Source of the DNA: Ashinkailepas kermadecensis
Lineage: Eukaryota; Arthropoda; Thecostraca; Neolepadidae
Reading direction: 5' to 3'
DNA length: 64,000 nt
NCBI GenBank assembly: GCA_034440615.1
Contig: JAOTOM010004667.1
Location: forward strand, 192,501 to 256,500
Both the position numbers and the translations under genes were made by a program. Positions 12,101-23,840 of the stretch are shown piece after piece. The notes under the pieces are model-generated. The model did no database searches. It was given only the letters and a program-made list of their open reading frames with translations, and was not told the origin of the DNA. The number at the start of each line of letters is the position of its first letter. Within the stretch, counting starts at the first letter, position 1.

Positions 12101-13370
12101 CAGCTGATGGGCAGAGCCGGCCGCGGGACAGTCAGCTGATGGGCAGAGCCGGCCGCGGGACAGTCAGCTGATGGGCAGAGCCGGCCGCGGGACAGTCAGC
12201 TGCTGGACAGAGCCGGCCGCGGGACAGTCAGCTGATGGGCAGAGTCGGCCGCGGGACAGTCAGCTGCTGGACAGAGTCGGCCGCGGACAGTCAGCTGATG
12301 GGCAGAGCCGGCCGCGGGACAGTCAGCTGCTGGACAGAGCCGGCCGCGGGACAGTCAGCTGATGGGCAGAGTCGGCCGCGGGACAGTCAGCTGCTGGACA
12401 GAGCCGGCCGCGGGACAGTCAGCTGCTGGACAGAGCCGGCCGCGGGACAGTCAGCTGATGGGCAGAGCCGGCCGCGGGACAGTCAGCTGCTGGACAGAGT
12501 CGGCCGCGGGACAGTCAGCTGCTGGACAGAGCCGGCCGCGGGACAGTCAGCTGATGGGCAGAGCCGGCCGCGGGACAGTCAGCTGATGGACAGAGCCGGC
12601 CGCGGGACAGTCAGCTGATGGGCAGAGTCGGCCGCGGGACAGTCAGCTGATGGGCAGAGCCGGCCGCGGGACAGTCAGCTGATGGGCAGAGTCGGCCGCG
12701 GGACAGTCAGCTGATGGGCAGAGTCGGCCGCGGGACAGTCAGCTGATGGGCAGAGCCGGCCGCGGGACAGTCAGCTGATGGGCAGAGCCGGCCGCGGGAC
12801 AGTCAGCTGATGGGCAGAGCCGGCCGCGGGACAGTCAGCTGATGGACAGAGCCGGCCGCGGGACAGTCAGCTGATGGGCAGAGCCGGCCGCGGGACAGTC
12901 AGCTGATGGACAGAGCCGGCCGCGGGACAGTCAGCTGATGGGCAGAGCCGGCCGCGGGACAGTCAGCTGCTGGACAGAGCCGGCCGCGGGACAGTCAGCT
13001 GATGGGCAGAGCCGGCCGCGGACAGTCAGCTGATGGACAGAGTCGGCCGCGGGACAGTCAGCTGATGGGCAGAGCCGGCCGCGGGACAGTCAGCTGCTGG
13101 ACAGAGCCGGCCGCGGGACAGTCAGCTGATGGACAGAGTCGGCCGCGGGACAGTCAGCTGATGGGCAGAGCCGGCCGCGGGACAGTCAGCTGCTGGACAG
13201 AGCCGGCCGCGGGACAGTCAGCTGCTGGACAGAGTCGGCCGCGGACAGTCAGCTGATGGGCAGAGCCGGCCGCGGGACAGTCAGCTGATGGGCAGAGCCG
13301 GCCGCGGGACAGTCAGCTGATGGACAGAGCCGGCCGCGGGGCAGTCAGCTGATGGGCAGAGTCGGCCGCC
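12101..13370. repeat. 32-bp minisatellite, about 40 copies
   Basis: Units begin CAGCTGATGGGCAGAGCCGG. Two main types alternate, with GATGGGC or GCTGGAC after the CAG, and GAGCC or GAGTC in the middle. Each unit carries a CAGCTG hexamer. Occasional copies have lost one base (GCGGACAGT). At 1.27 kb this is the longest array in the window. Confidence 0.97.
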
Positions 13371-13545
13371 GGCCGAGCTGAACGTCAGAGAGAGGCCGCA
13401 GCGCCGCGGCCCGGACCGATTGCAAAGTGTGTCGGGTTACATCACGGGCGAGTTTCTCCGGTCTCCCGACTGAGCTCGGTCCGCCCCGGCAACGGGTGCG
13501 CCGTCACCTGTCGACTTGTGACCACCGCCGGCAGTCACACTGGAG

Positions 13546-13704
13546 GGGGACGAGTGGTCTAGGGGTAAGATGCTCGTCTCACAATCGAAAGATTGTGGGT
13601 TCGAATCTCACCTGTCGCTACTCTTCGCCCGCGACCAATCGGCGTGAGATATTGGCGACGCTATATGACTCAACGGTCGACGTGTCGTAAACCAAATAAC
13701 CAAC
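13546..13704 (+). mobile_element. tRNA-derived SINE, full length, 10-bp target duplication
   Basis: The head has RNA polymerase III promoter boxes: an A-box-like TGGTCTAGGGGT and a B-box GGGTTCGAATC. A body follows that contains CGACCAATCGGCGTGAGA and GACGCTATATGACTCAACGG, then a tail of the type AATAACCAACCA. The direct repeat CACACTGGAG flanks it at 13536-13545 and 13705-13714, which fixes both ends. It sits in the first of two tandem roughly 60-bp units; removing the SINE and one duplicate restores that unit. Confidence 0.93.
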
Positions 13705-13870
13705 CACACTGGAGACGGTGACCAGGGCAGGGGCACACGAATTGTGACCACCGCCGGCAGTCAGACTAGAGACTGTGACCAGGGCAGGGGCACACTCACC
13801 ATATACACGTTCGGAATTTTGTGTGGAGAAACGCCACCCAACCGGGAAACCTGCACAACAGTCCAGTATT

Positions 13871-14060
13871 GTATTCACATCTATTCGTTATCCACATATA
13901 TTCGTTATTCACATCTATTCGTTATTCACATCTATTCGTTATCCACATCTATTCGTTATTCACATCTATTCGTTTTTCACATCTATTCGTTATTCACATC
14001 TATTCGATATCCACATCTATTCGTTATCCACATCTATTCGTTATTCACAGCTATTCGTTT
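13871..14060. repeat. 17-bp minisatellite, about 11 copies
   Basis: The unit is TATTCACATCTATTCGT with T/C exchange in TATTC/TATCC. The frames through it are repeats of a short Ser/Tyr/His/Leu peptide and are not taken as genes. Confidence 0.92.
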
Positions 14061-14301
14061 GTGTTCACGCCCCTTTGCTGGCACATGTCAATATGATAGG
14101 TACGATAGGTAAGACTCAGCTCACCATGGTCGGCACCAGGGTGGACGGTCGGCACCGGCATGCGGTCTAAGCCAGTTGTTATGGTTGAACTAGGTGTGGG
14201 GGGCGAAGGTCTTCCAAGACACTTCGGAAATTCCAACTAATAACCTACAGGCGTTTTAAGGAAAAAAATTCATCTTAAGTAAGTCATCCCGGACACTTAT
14301 T

Positions 14302-14412
14302 CGGACGTTCTTGTGACCATGCTTTGCATTCTGCGAATGCGGACGTTCATACACCCATGGTTTGCATTCTGCCACTGCGGACGTTCATACGCCCATGGCT
14401 GGCATTCCGCAA
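14302..14412. repeat. 41-bp tandem repeat, about 2.7 copies
   Basis: Units start GGACGTTC and end CATTCTGC, at roughly 90% mutual similarity. Confidence 0.75.
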
Positions 14413-15036
14413 CTAGCGGTGAAAACGAAAGTGGTCACGCGGGCGTTGGCGTGGCATATTATCCTCTCCTGCTGGCTCCTTAGCTATGCACTCCATTCTA
14501 CCGTGCACGATTCTCACTGATTGTGTCTGCCCCTGCCATTCTCCACCGACAGGACTTATACTCTCGAACTCGGAACTCCGAAAAGTGATGTCGTGCAATG
14601 TTAGCGTTCTCGTTGTTATTTGATGGCGAATGGAATTGTATGGTTATTTCTACGAAATAGAGCAGGTGGTAGGAGCCGTCCCTGGTACGCCACAGTGTTT
14701 AGTTGTTTATGAAAGCGCCGGGTCGACATAATTGTACAGGGCACATTTGGCAACAAAGCTGATCACTTTGAAGGCGGGTACCGGTGAATATTGTCATTGT
14801 TTTGTTTATTGATGTTAGGCATGTCGGTGCGAACAATTGTATACAACAAGATACAATGCCAGCAATTGTATACAATTACATACAATGCCTAGCACTTGTG
14901 TACAACAACATTCATTGAGGACAATTGCATGGTAGTTATGCCCAGGTGATAGGTGATGTCATCAACATGTGTCTCTCGGTGACTTCTAGCGCTGAGAACT
15001 GTCCCCTTGGAAAAAAGATGCGCTTCAGCCTACATA

Positions 15037-15546
15037 TCAGGCAGTAGGTGTTCCTGCGGCCTGAGCTGCCTCCGTGTGGATCAGGCAGCAAGTGTTGCCG
15101 CGGCCTGAGCTGCCTCCGTGCGGATCAGGCAGTAGGTGTTGCCGCGGCCTGAGCTGCCTCCGTTGATCAGGCAGAGGGTTCCTGAGCTGCCTCCGTGTGG
15201 ATCAGGCAGTAGGTGTTCCTGCGGCCTGAGCTGCCTCCGTGTGGATCAGGCAGTAGGTGTTCCTGCGGCCTGAGCTGCCTCTGCGATCAGGCGTGGTGTT
15301 GCCGCGGCCTAGCTTCCTCCTGTGGATCAGGCAGTTTTTCCTGCGGCCTGAGCTGCCTCCGTGCGGATCAGGCAGTAGGTGTTGCCGCGGCCTGAGCTGC
15401 CTCCGTGTGGATCAGGCAGTAGGTGTTCCTGCGGCCTGAGCTGCCTCCGTGCGGATCAGGCAGTAGGTGTTGCCGCGGCCTGAGCTGCCTCCGTGCGGAT
15501 CAGGCAGTAGGTGTTGCCGCGGCCTGAGCTGCCTCCGTGTGGATCA
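15037..15546. repeat. 44-bp minisatellite, about 11.6 copies
   Basis: Units contain GGATCAGGCAGTAGGTGTTG/CC and CGGCCTGAGCTGCCTCCG. Several central units (15165-15350) carry deletions, while the outer units are nearly identical. Confidence 0.94.
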
Positions 15547-16675
15547 GCGGACTTTCTCCGACGTTGCGAAAATCTCCAATTCGGGTCATCCGGCAGCGTG
15601 CATGGTGCGAATTTTTCCTCCACGTCGATGTGGACAGGTGATGAAGATTTCGGAATCCGCGCGAACCGGACACCCGTTGAAGGCCAACGTCCCCGTTCTG
15701 ACCAGATCGTTCCCGTCGTGACGCGATCCTTGCTCCATCCCAACCCGAAATCTTACCAAATCCTTCCTGAAGTCTGGCCGTGCCCTGGCTTGTAAGCTGG
15801 AGCACATGAAACTGTGTTTCGGCGATAACTTGCGAAGGTACTCGCGGTGGTTGTTTCCTGGATCTTATCATTTCTCGACATCACATTTGCATGTCAATTC
15901 AGCGTGCTCCGTGAACATCACTGAACCCCTTCAATTGCCTTAAATTCAATTCGTTTCAGCCTTTATCTGCCGTCGTCAATCTGGCTTAATTATCCACGGT
16001 TCCTCGTCTTTATCTCTGCCCAGCCCCGCCTGCACAAACTCCTCCCGAGTCGCCGATCAGGGTTTCGTGAGCTCGGATTCATGTGTGGGTTATGCTATCT
16101 CAGCTGGCACATGCCTCCGAGAATTCTCTGATCAGTATTGCTTTAGTTCGTGTTGTGCGTGACACACGTGGTGCACTGTTGGTCTGATATGTGCTAATTG
16201 TAATCGCCCGCCCATGTCTGAATTATCGCCGAGTGGGTGAATTTCGAAGGCCATGTTGAAAAAGATACAAGGAAATGTGCATGAATCGATGGAAATGGTT
16301 TAACGGTAGGCCCCAGTGGGCCAGTAGGTGTCCCAGTAGGCGGCCGTTGGGCCAAAGGACTGCACGTGGGAACACACGGAAAGCCGTGCAGCAAGTCGAA
16401 CAGCATACTCAAACAACACATACAAGCAATCGTGTCGCTGATCAGGCGACATTGAACGATGTGTCTGAACGGCTGAGTGGCACCTGCCACTCTCCTTCGG
16501 CTGGAAAAAAATGCGTCCTGCTGTGTCGTAGTGTGTCCGAGTGTGTGTGTTCGGGGCTCCGGGTCTGTCTCGCAAGTATTTCGTCATCCCTTTTAGGAAT
16601 AGCGCATCCTTCTGACTTTGAAGTAGCTCGCGCTTCCATACCCGGAATAACCTATCCTCTGATCCCTTCAGTATG

Positions 16676-16771
16676 ACATCCTCTCACATTTGGACTAACC
16701 CCACCCATCCCTTTCCCTATAGCACATCCTCTCACATTTGGACTAACCCCACCCATCCCTTTCCCTATAGC
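16676..16771. repeat. 48-bp direct duplication
   Basis: Two copies beginning ACATCCTCTCACATTTGGAC, at 16676 and 16724, are almost identical. Confidence 0.93.
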
Positions 16772-17292
16772 ACATCTTCCGTGACTGGACTAGCGCGTCC
16801 TCCTGTCTTTGTAGGGTGTTTCTTCGCGTTCCTGAAGAGTGCGTCCTCCACGACCGGAGCAGCACGTCGCGCTAGTGCCGAGGTGTCCCGCTCATCCGGA
16901 GAGGTTGGCCGCTCGCCGGACAGCCTCTGTGCACGAGGCGGTGGCGCCGGCACTTTCGCTTTCAGTCGGCCGTTGGACAGGACGATTGGAAAGCGATCTT
17001 GCCGCCGCCGTTGCCGCCGTTGCCACAACCTGTTCGCGCGTCGATAATTTTTCCGCGCCGACTGCTTGGCGAACATGTCTTCTTTTGTGACACTGAAATT
17101 TGCTCTGTCAGCCCGGGGCTTTTTAATTTTATTTAATGTATTAGGGCTTCTGAAGCTCCAGCTCCCATCCCCTATAGGTTTTCTAGTTCGCCGCCTCTTA
17201 TCACATTGTGATGCACTGAAGCCTCGTGACTTTTCCTAAGGTTCTTCTGTACATGTTATGCCCCCCCCAAAAAAAAAAGTGTTCTTGTTGAC

Positions 17293-17830
17293 CAGAGGCG
17301 GTTCCAGTCAGATATTCTGGAGGACATGTCATGCCAGTATGTGTAGTTTGATAAGCTTTCAAAACTAGTCAGATATTTACATGTTACGCTCTCAGGTACT
17401 AACTAGCTTCTAGCTAACGTCATTGATGCAGGACACATATATGTTCCACATTGTGTGCAATTAAATATGCACCTAAATGGCAGAGGCGGTTCCAGGGTGA
17501 GGAAGTAAATGGTTTTCAGTGGTTTATCGACATGATAATGAAGCATACCCCTGACATAGTATCACATCGTGGTTGGTTTCATGGGAACAATATCCTATAG
17601 TGAAATAATATAATAATGTTCGGAGTAGTGGAATCAATGTCAGCTTTGGAGGTTGAGGCATCTACACTATGTGTGTCCAACTAAAGGGAATGGTTCATAG
17701 TAATTAAAGACTACGGAAGTCTTGCTATCCCCGAGGTTTCAAAACGCGTGAAGTTTTAATTATGCTTTATGCACTTACTGATGCACAGATGTTGCGGGTA
17801 GAGGCGAGTCCAGGGTAAAGAAGTAAGGCG
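17293..17830. mobile_element. Three hAT-like terminus motifs (uncertain)
   Basis: CAGAGGCGGTTCCAG occurs at 17293 and 17481, and the related TAGAGGCGAGTCCAGGG at 17799. The last two share a further GGGT(G/A)A(G/A)GAAGTAA stretch. This resembles hAT-type terminal repeats (CAGnGGCGGATCCAG). No target duplications or paired inverted ends were identified. Confidence 0.35.
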
Positions 17831-18308
17831 GCTATCCCATATATGTGTACCTTGCGTCGCTTGTGATGAATTTTTCATCTGTAGAGCAATATTCGATATC
17901 ATTTTATAAAAATACTCCTTGCTTATCTAACCTATAAAATTTAGTTAATTACAGAACGACGTTTCGATGGTCGAAACTGTTTTCCCAATTTGTGTTACCC
18001 TGTATGCGCCTGTTTTTTTTATTGACCCTCATTAGCCCACAATTGAAAGCACTCTTAAGTTGGTGTCGATTGGCAATAATTGGGCCCGAATGTAAGACGT
18101 CCAAGAGGCATAGTACATACAAAATAACACTACTTCCCTTTTCGTCTCCTGCATTCGCCATTTTAGGAATTTTGGCTTTTGTGTTCATAAAGATGTTAAC
18201 AATACAAGCTTCCGAACGATATTTTCGTTCAAAAGCATATGTCCATTGGTTAGCGAGATCTCAAGGGGGCCCAGAAAGCTCTCTCTTAACAATGGAATGA
18301 TTTCGCAT

Positions 18309-18472
18309 CCGGTGAACAATGGCTACACGTGGTCTGCCATTCGGTGAACAATGGCTACACGTGGTCTGCCATCCGGTGAACAATGGCTACACGTGGTCTG
18401 CCATCCGGTGAACAATGGCTACACGTGGTCTGCCATCCGGTGAACAATGGCTACACGTGGTCTGCCATTCGG
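18309..18472. repeat. 32-bp minisatellite, 5 copies
   Basis: Units begin GGTGAACAATGGCTACACGT and differ only at CATC/CATT. Each carries a CACGTG-like ACACGTGG. Confidence 0.95.
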
Positions 18473-20669
18473 TGGTGATCACGGCGTGATTAGTGCCACA
18501 TCCGATCGGTCACGGAAAACCGGCGATGGGCTGTGCCGAATGCTCCGCTGATTGTGTGATAACGCTAGTGTTTGTTTGTCAGCAATGCGTTTGTGATCGC
18601 CAGGCAATTAACGTTTGTTCGGTATGGTGCTCGTTTGTTCGGTATGGTGTTCGTTTGTTCGGTACGATGCTCGTTTTGGTGACCCGTTATTTGCAGCCAA
18701 TATCTGACTCTCACTGTTGTGTTGAAGGGCGGAGTATGCACGTGGTGTTGCTGGTCTGTGCTTCCACAATCCTCTCAGAAGGCACATGCTTTGAATGTTT
18801 GGTTGGGCCGTGCTCAGCTGTTGCTATGTCTGGACGTATGTGGGCTATGCTTAGCTTCGGCTCGTGTCCCGTTTTCCTCCGTAACATCGTATGTGCACTG
18901 TGCACTGTGCACTGTGCAGCTCTGCACAGCGCCAGTTGACGCCTTACATGCTGGAATCTCACAGATACCGCCATATTTTAATGAGCTCACATGTACCGTC
19001 TTCAGTATTGCTGCACGGAAGACATAACGGTTGACTTACTATAGGTTCACTTCGAGTCAGTACCTTGGCATGGTGACACTTAGTATTGCAATACACACTG
19101 CTATTTTCACCGACATGTTTCAGCAAGGTAGATACATTAAGTTGCAACTTAATGTCTGTATACGGTGGCAAGGCGTGCCGTGACGTCAAGCTGCGTCACG
19201 TCACACCACGTCACGTCACACCACGTCACGTCTCATCAAGTATCGCCATGCACCAGCGCCACGTCACGTAACGTCTCATCAAGTATCGCCATGCACCAGC
19301 GCCACGTCACGTCACTCATGTCGTACGTTTCGTAGTATCGTCATGCCACGCACGTCACGTCGTTCATCAAGTATCGCCATGCACCAGTGCCACGTCCGTC
19401 ACGTCACGTTTCGTGAGTATCCTGCACGCACCACGTCCTCCTCAGTATCGCCATGCACCAGCGCCACGTCACGTCACGTCACGTTTCGTCAAGTACCGCC
19501 ATGCACCAGCGCCACGTCACAGCAGTCGTCAGCCACCTGGCGTGTTTTCTTGGTGCCGTGGCAGAGTGTGGTCAGACCCGCCCAAGCACGACAGTAAGAG
19601 CGACCCCTCGACCCGTGGGCTCAGAGCGGCCTTTGTTCTGCGACATCCTCGTGATGTGGCTCCACCACCCACGCTTCGTGCATCGCAGCCACGCGAGCGT
19701 TGGTCTGACTCTGGCTGATCGTGTCAGAGTCGTAAGTCAAACTTCTCGTGCAGTGGATCGATTTACCTGCCTCTTAGGGTACATCAGAAGGAAAACATGT
19801 TTGGTCCAAAGCGTGGCTATTCCGGATGCTAAATAAGCATAACCGCTAGCGCGCCCTGAAGCCAAAATGACTGACTTAGCATGACCACCCTCCTTTAGGG
19901 TGGCAAATTCCTGTGAGGAAAATGAAGTATGGCAATTCTTAGACATTCGTCTCCAAAAAAAATCACCCCATATTTTCCCTCTGATATTGTGTAGAACACC
20001 TACTCAGCATGCAATGCAGAGCACACTCGTGTCTTGCTGCTGTCGTGTCTGTGTGCCTGCAGTTAATTACATATTTAATGGCGTGATGCCGTGGCATTGC
20101 TGCTCACATCTGCACAGCGTGCTACTTTGGATTGGCATGTTTCATTGGCATGGTGGATGCCGAAGATATTGGGCACGCGGAGGCCACCCGTGGGGTTATC
20201 AGGCGCCGTCTCCAGTCTCCACCCGTCTGGCACGGTGCAGGCGTATCTCAGGCGTATCTCAGGGCGTGCTCTGTGGCTGCTGACTCCTCGAACACTTCCG
20301 TGGGCAATGCCGGAGGACGAGCTGACTGAAGTCACTAGGACTGTGCCTTGTGTAGAACTTCGTTGTGTTTACTATTTTTGAGATTAGACATTCTGCTCTT
20401 CCTGTGTGTGAATTAATTAATGTATGTGTGGATGGTAGCAAAATTTGTACACGACTGTGCAACTATCGGTTTTTGTCGGACAGCCGAGCTGACCCGAAAA
20501 CAAACCGGAACGTTCATCCTGCAGGCGCCTTTCCTCCGTGTTGGTGTGTTTGCGGCTCTTCCAGCACATTTAGCGTTTGACATTTCGTTCGATGTTCTTT
20601 TTGATTGCGTTTGTGGTTTATCGTATTGGGTATTTATTGGCGTATTTATTGTATTGGGCTGAGGCCGGT
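18473..20669. other. No recognisable gene; CGTCA-rich tract inside
   Basis: Unique DNA with three copies of a GTTTGTTCGGTA(T/C)G(G/A)T repeat near 18617-18668 and a CACGTCACGT-rich tract at 19183-19515. A CCACCCT...AGGGTGG hairpin lies at 19885-19903. No protein similarity was recognised. Confidence 0.4.
19183..19515. repeat. CACGTCACGT-rich degenerate repeat
   Basis: Short CGTCA units are mixed with five or six copies of a longer unit containing AGTATCGCCATGCACCAGCG. The order is irregular. The same pentamer, on the other strand, forms the CGTGA array at 42385-42445. Confidence 0.85.
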
Positions 20670-20816
20670 GATTTTACGGCGCATCGACTATGTTGGGTCG
20701 TATAGCGTGCGCCAACCTCTCACGCCGCCGATTGCTCGCGGGTGGAGAGTGGTGACATATGGGACCCGAACCCACATACTGGTTGGGAGACGGGCACATC
20801 ACGCCCAGGCCACTCG
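20670..20816 (-). mobile_element. tRNA-derived SINE, variant head, minus strand
   Basis: Read on the minus strand: an A-box-like AGTGGCCTGGGCG, a B-box GGGTTCGGGTCCC, then a body with GAGCAATCGGCGGCGTGAGA and GGTTGGCGCACGCTATA, ending GTCGATGCGCCGTAAAA. Head and tail differ from the SINE at 20972, but the body is clearly homologous. No target duplication was recognised, so the ends are approximate. Confidence 0.8.
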
Positions 20817-20971
20817 CTCCCAAAAGCAGCACCGGCATCCGTCATCGTTGTGTCAGTGGACCTGCATCCGTCATTGTTGTGTCAGTGGAGCGGCGATCCG
20901 TGTGTTGTGCATCCTTCGGCCCACCTCGGTGGAGCCGCTCGGATGTCGCGACAGCCGGAACACCGTCACCG

Positions 20972-21132
20972 GGGGACGAGTGGTCTTGGGGTAAGATGCT
21001 CGTCTCACAATCGAAAGGTTGTGGGCTCGAGTCTCACCTGTCGCTACTCTTCGCCCGCGACCAATCGGCGTGAGAGATTGGCGGCGCTACATGACTCAAC
21101 GGTCGACGTGTCGTAAAACAATAACCAACCAA
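20972..21132 (+). mobile_element. tRNA-derived SINE, full length, 10-bp target duplication
   Basis: Same family as the copy at 13546-13704: head with TGGTCTTGGGGT and GGGCTCGAGTC boxes, shared body, tail ending in CAATAACCAACCA. The direct repeat ACCGTCACCG flanks it at 20962-20971 and 21133-21142. A 48-bp minisatellite begins about 24 bases after the right duplicate. Confidence 0.92.
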
Positions 21133-21165
21133 ACCGTCACCGCAACGTCCGCCCAGACCGTCACG

Positions 21166-21724
21166 ACTGGCGCAGGGCCGTCCTCGTGCAGGCACGGCAG
21201 CGAGTCGTGGTCGACTGGCGCAGGGCCGTCCTCGTGCAGGCACGGCAGCGAGTCGTGGTCGACTGGCGCAGGGCCGTCCTCGTGCAGGCACGGCAGCGAG
21301 TCGTGGTCGACTGGCGCAGGGCCGTCCTCGTGCAGGCACGGCAGCGAGTCGTGGTCGACTGGCGCAGGTCTGGTGGTCGACTGGCGCAGGGCCGTCCTCG
21401 TGCAGGCACGGCAGCGAGTCGTGGTCGACTGGCGCAGGGCCGTCCTCGTGCAGGCACGGCAGCGAGTCGTGGTCGACTCGCAGGCCGTCAGGCACGGCAG
21501 CGGTCGTGGTCGACTGGCGCAGGGCCGTCCTCGTGCAGGCACGGGGAGTTGGTTACGGCAGCGAGTCGTGGTCGACTGGCGCAGGGCCGTCCTCGTGCAG
21601 GTACGGCAGCGAGTCGTGGTCGACTGGCGCAGGGCCGTCCTCGTGCAGGCACGGCAGCGAGTCGTGGTCGACTGGCGCAGGGCCGTCCTCGTGCAGGCAC
21701 GGCAGCGAGTCGTGGTCGACTCGC
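21166..21724. repeat. 48-bp minisatellite, about 11.6 copies
   Basis: Units contain CTGGCGCAGGGCCGTCCTCG and GGCAGCGAGTCGTGGTCGA. Partial units with deletions occur at 21355-21375 and 21475-21560. A 48-bp unit keeps frames open on both strands; I do not accept these as genes. Confidence 0.95.
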
Positions 21725-22149
21725 CGCTGAGTCATCTCCAGCTCGCTGCTCAGGCAGTCTCGACTCGCCGCCGATCAGTCGCATGGTCGAGCCGATGGCT
21801 TTGTTTGTGGCGAAACCTCCTCGGATGGAGAAGATCCAATCGGTGAAAATCAGTGACAGGTGCGAGATGGCGATGGTGGCGACGTTGTTCACTGGATTTG
21901 TGGCAGTTGGGGTGAACTTGACACGGGCACGCGCCGATTGTTGTAGCAGGTCGTCATCTAGAACATTCGTAGCGGACGTTCGGAGAAAATGTTGGTCGTT
22001 TAGCCAGAGCAGCTGGCAAACGTCGATTCATAATTATAATTATGGGAACTGGGCATGCGACAACAAAGGCGGTAACTGAATTAGTGGCTGTTTTGCTCTG
22101 TTGTGAACATGCTGTCTGTGTACTGACCGACCCTCCTCTTCTGTTGCAG
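21725..22149. other. Unique sequence between the 48-bp array and the first ECD exon seen
   Basis: Intronic on the ECD model. An open stretch on each strand (21780-21900) looks non-random but matches nothing I know. A CT-rich stretch and TTGCAG at 22144-22149 form the acceptor for the exon that follows. Confidence 0.5.
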
Positions 22150-22237
22150 AATCGTGGACGCGGATGGCGAATTTCTTCTGATAGAGGCGGCAGATCATGT
22201 TCCTGACAGTTATGACCCGGATACGGCGGAGCGCAAG
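22150..22237 (+). CDS. ecd: ECD exon (in-window exon 1), partial 5'
   Basis: 88 bases, entering at phase 2: the first base completes a codon begun on an unseen exon, probably Arg. It encodes 29 further residues including DADGEFLLIEAADHVP, which matches the conserved DNDGEFLLIEAAD segment of ECD proteins. The acceptor is TTGCAG and the donor AAG/GTGAGG. The reading joins directly to the exon at 51448 (ending ...AERK, continuing VYISDGHLHLLP), exactly as the family continues, so no exon is missing in the 29-kb gap. Confidence 0.93.
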
Positions 22238-23369
22238 GTGAGGGCCAGTGACGTTGCAATTACCGCTACGCGGTAAGGCCAGTGACGTCATTGCGACAGG
22301 CCGCTACCTACCTGACGGCATCTGCCCTCCACGTGTTTCCTCATCGGGTCGCCATTCTACGCGTTGAAATAGTAAACACGAAAACGGGAAGACCGAGATG
22401 GATGGTTTTTTTTTCATGCGTAGGGTATTTCGGGTCTGCATGTTTGCATGTTTAGAGATCCATCGGAAGCGGTAAAATTGGACGTCCATATGATTAGTTT
22501 TTTTTTAAAAAAATATGTATGTTCTTTTGAAGGAAAAAAAGATAAGCATGTGAATAAAAACAAATCGTCAGTAGCCTTATTACCTTCAGATTTTTCATCT
22601 TCGGCAGCCCCTGGATATTCACTATTTATTCGTCCAACTCCGAACAAATGCGCGCGTAGCTGGCGTTAGTTGCCATGGCGACCGGGCGAAACAGCTTGAA
22701 CCTTCAATGCGTCACAAGAGGATATCACTTGACTCGTCGCTTCCCCCCCCCTTCTGGGTCGGCCGGCCTTCGCAGTCGGAGCGACACAGGACGCGTGACG
22801 GAATGCGATAGTCGGGCATGGGGGGAGGGCGACGACGCCGGAACCCGTCACGGGCGAGGTCACCTAGCGTGACGGCTGGCTGATAGGTGCTAGGTGAGGG
22901 GGCCGTCACGCCCCAGGTCCGGCTCGTGCTCCGGCGGGAGGTGATGCAGCCTAGCGGAGGGTACTGCGGCCTGGCGGAGGGTGCTGCGGAGGGAGAGGGA
23001 CGGTGTGTTGGACGAGTGGTGTGATCCAGCTGGTGCTCCCCCGACTGGTGATGGTGTGTGTGATGTGGTGTTGGTGTTGTCCTGTTCGATCCCACACCCT
23101 CAGGTATGTTGCCCACACGGACACTGTTCGAAATGTGCTCCGGCGTACTGGTTGTTAAGCTCGTTGGCCGGACTGAAGTTGGCTGCTGGTGCTCTTGCCA
23201 TGTCATCACGAACAGTCGCTGCCATAATTATAATCCACATTCTACCTGATTGGTAATTACCAGCGGAGCCAGCGGAGGAGGGGGCACGGAGAACAAGCTG
23301 TGCATGGAATCTGAGGAAATTTTAGTGGTTGCCACGGAGATACGAGTGCATTTACCTGTAGGTGTTGCA

Positions 23370-23600
23370 TGCATAATTACGCCAATCAACCAGCCATCCA
23401 GCCAATCAACCAGCCATCCAGCCCATCATCCGACCAATCAATCAGCTAGTCAACCAACCAACCAACCAACCAACCCACTGGTCAAACAATCAACCAACCA
23501 ACCAACCAAACAGCCGACGTACCAACTAGCCAAGCACCTAGCAAACCAACCAACCAACTAACTAACCAAGCAACTAATAAGCCAACCAAACATCCAACCA
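23370..23600. repeat. (AACC)n-rich tract
   Basis: Degenerate CAACCAACC and CCAATCAACC repeats. The same motif forms the tail of the SINE family at 13546 and 20972 and recurs at 44818-44837, 50955 and 58843, so this tract may have grown from a SINE tail. Confidence 0.85.
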
Positions 23601-23629
23601 ACCACCGCCTCCCGGCCTCCCGATGTCGA

Positions 23630-23840
23630 GTGGTGTCGGTAGGCGGGGCCGCCCAGTGTCAGGTAGTGCGAGGGTCGTCTAGTGTCAGGTGGTGTCCAGA
23701 GGCGCGGCCGCCTAGTGTCGAGTGGTGTTGGGAGGCGGGGCCGCCTGGTGTCAGGTGGTGTTGGGAGGCAAGGCCACTTAGTGTCAGGTGGTGTCGGTAG
23801 GCGGGGCCAGGTGTAGTGTCAGGTGGTGTGACATGGGCGG
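23630..23840. repeat. About 36-bp minisatellite, roughly 6 degenerate copies
   Basis: Units contain GGCGGGGCCGCC and AGTGTCAGGTGGTGT, with length variation and substitutions in every copy. Confidence 0.8.

Larger units (their letters stand above)
15547..18308. other. 2.8 kb without a recognisable gene
   Basis: Unique sequence with a 2 x 48-bp duplication at 16676-16771 and three related hAT-like terminus motifs between 17293 and 17830, listed separately. No coding similarity was recognised. Confidence 0.4.

Noticed and set aside
13546..13620. A genuine tRNA gene at the head of the SINE
   Set aside because: A- and B-boxes are present but the cloverleaf does not close well in the anticodon and acceptor stems, and the unit is flanked by target duplicates and joined to the SINE body.
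20742..21116. A DEW-containing reading that resembles the ECD N-terminal DEWF motif
   Set aside because: It is a translation of the SINE head (GACGAGTGG); the rest has no ECD similarity.
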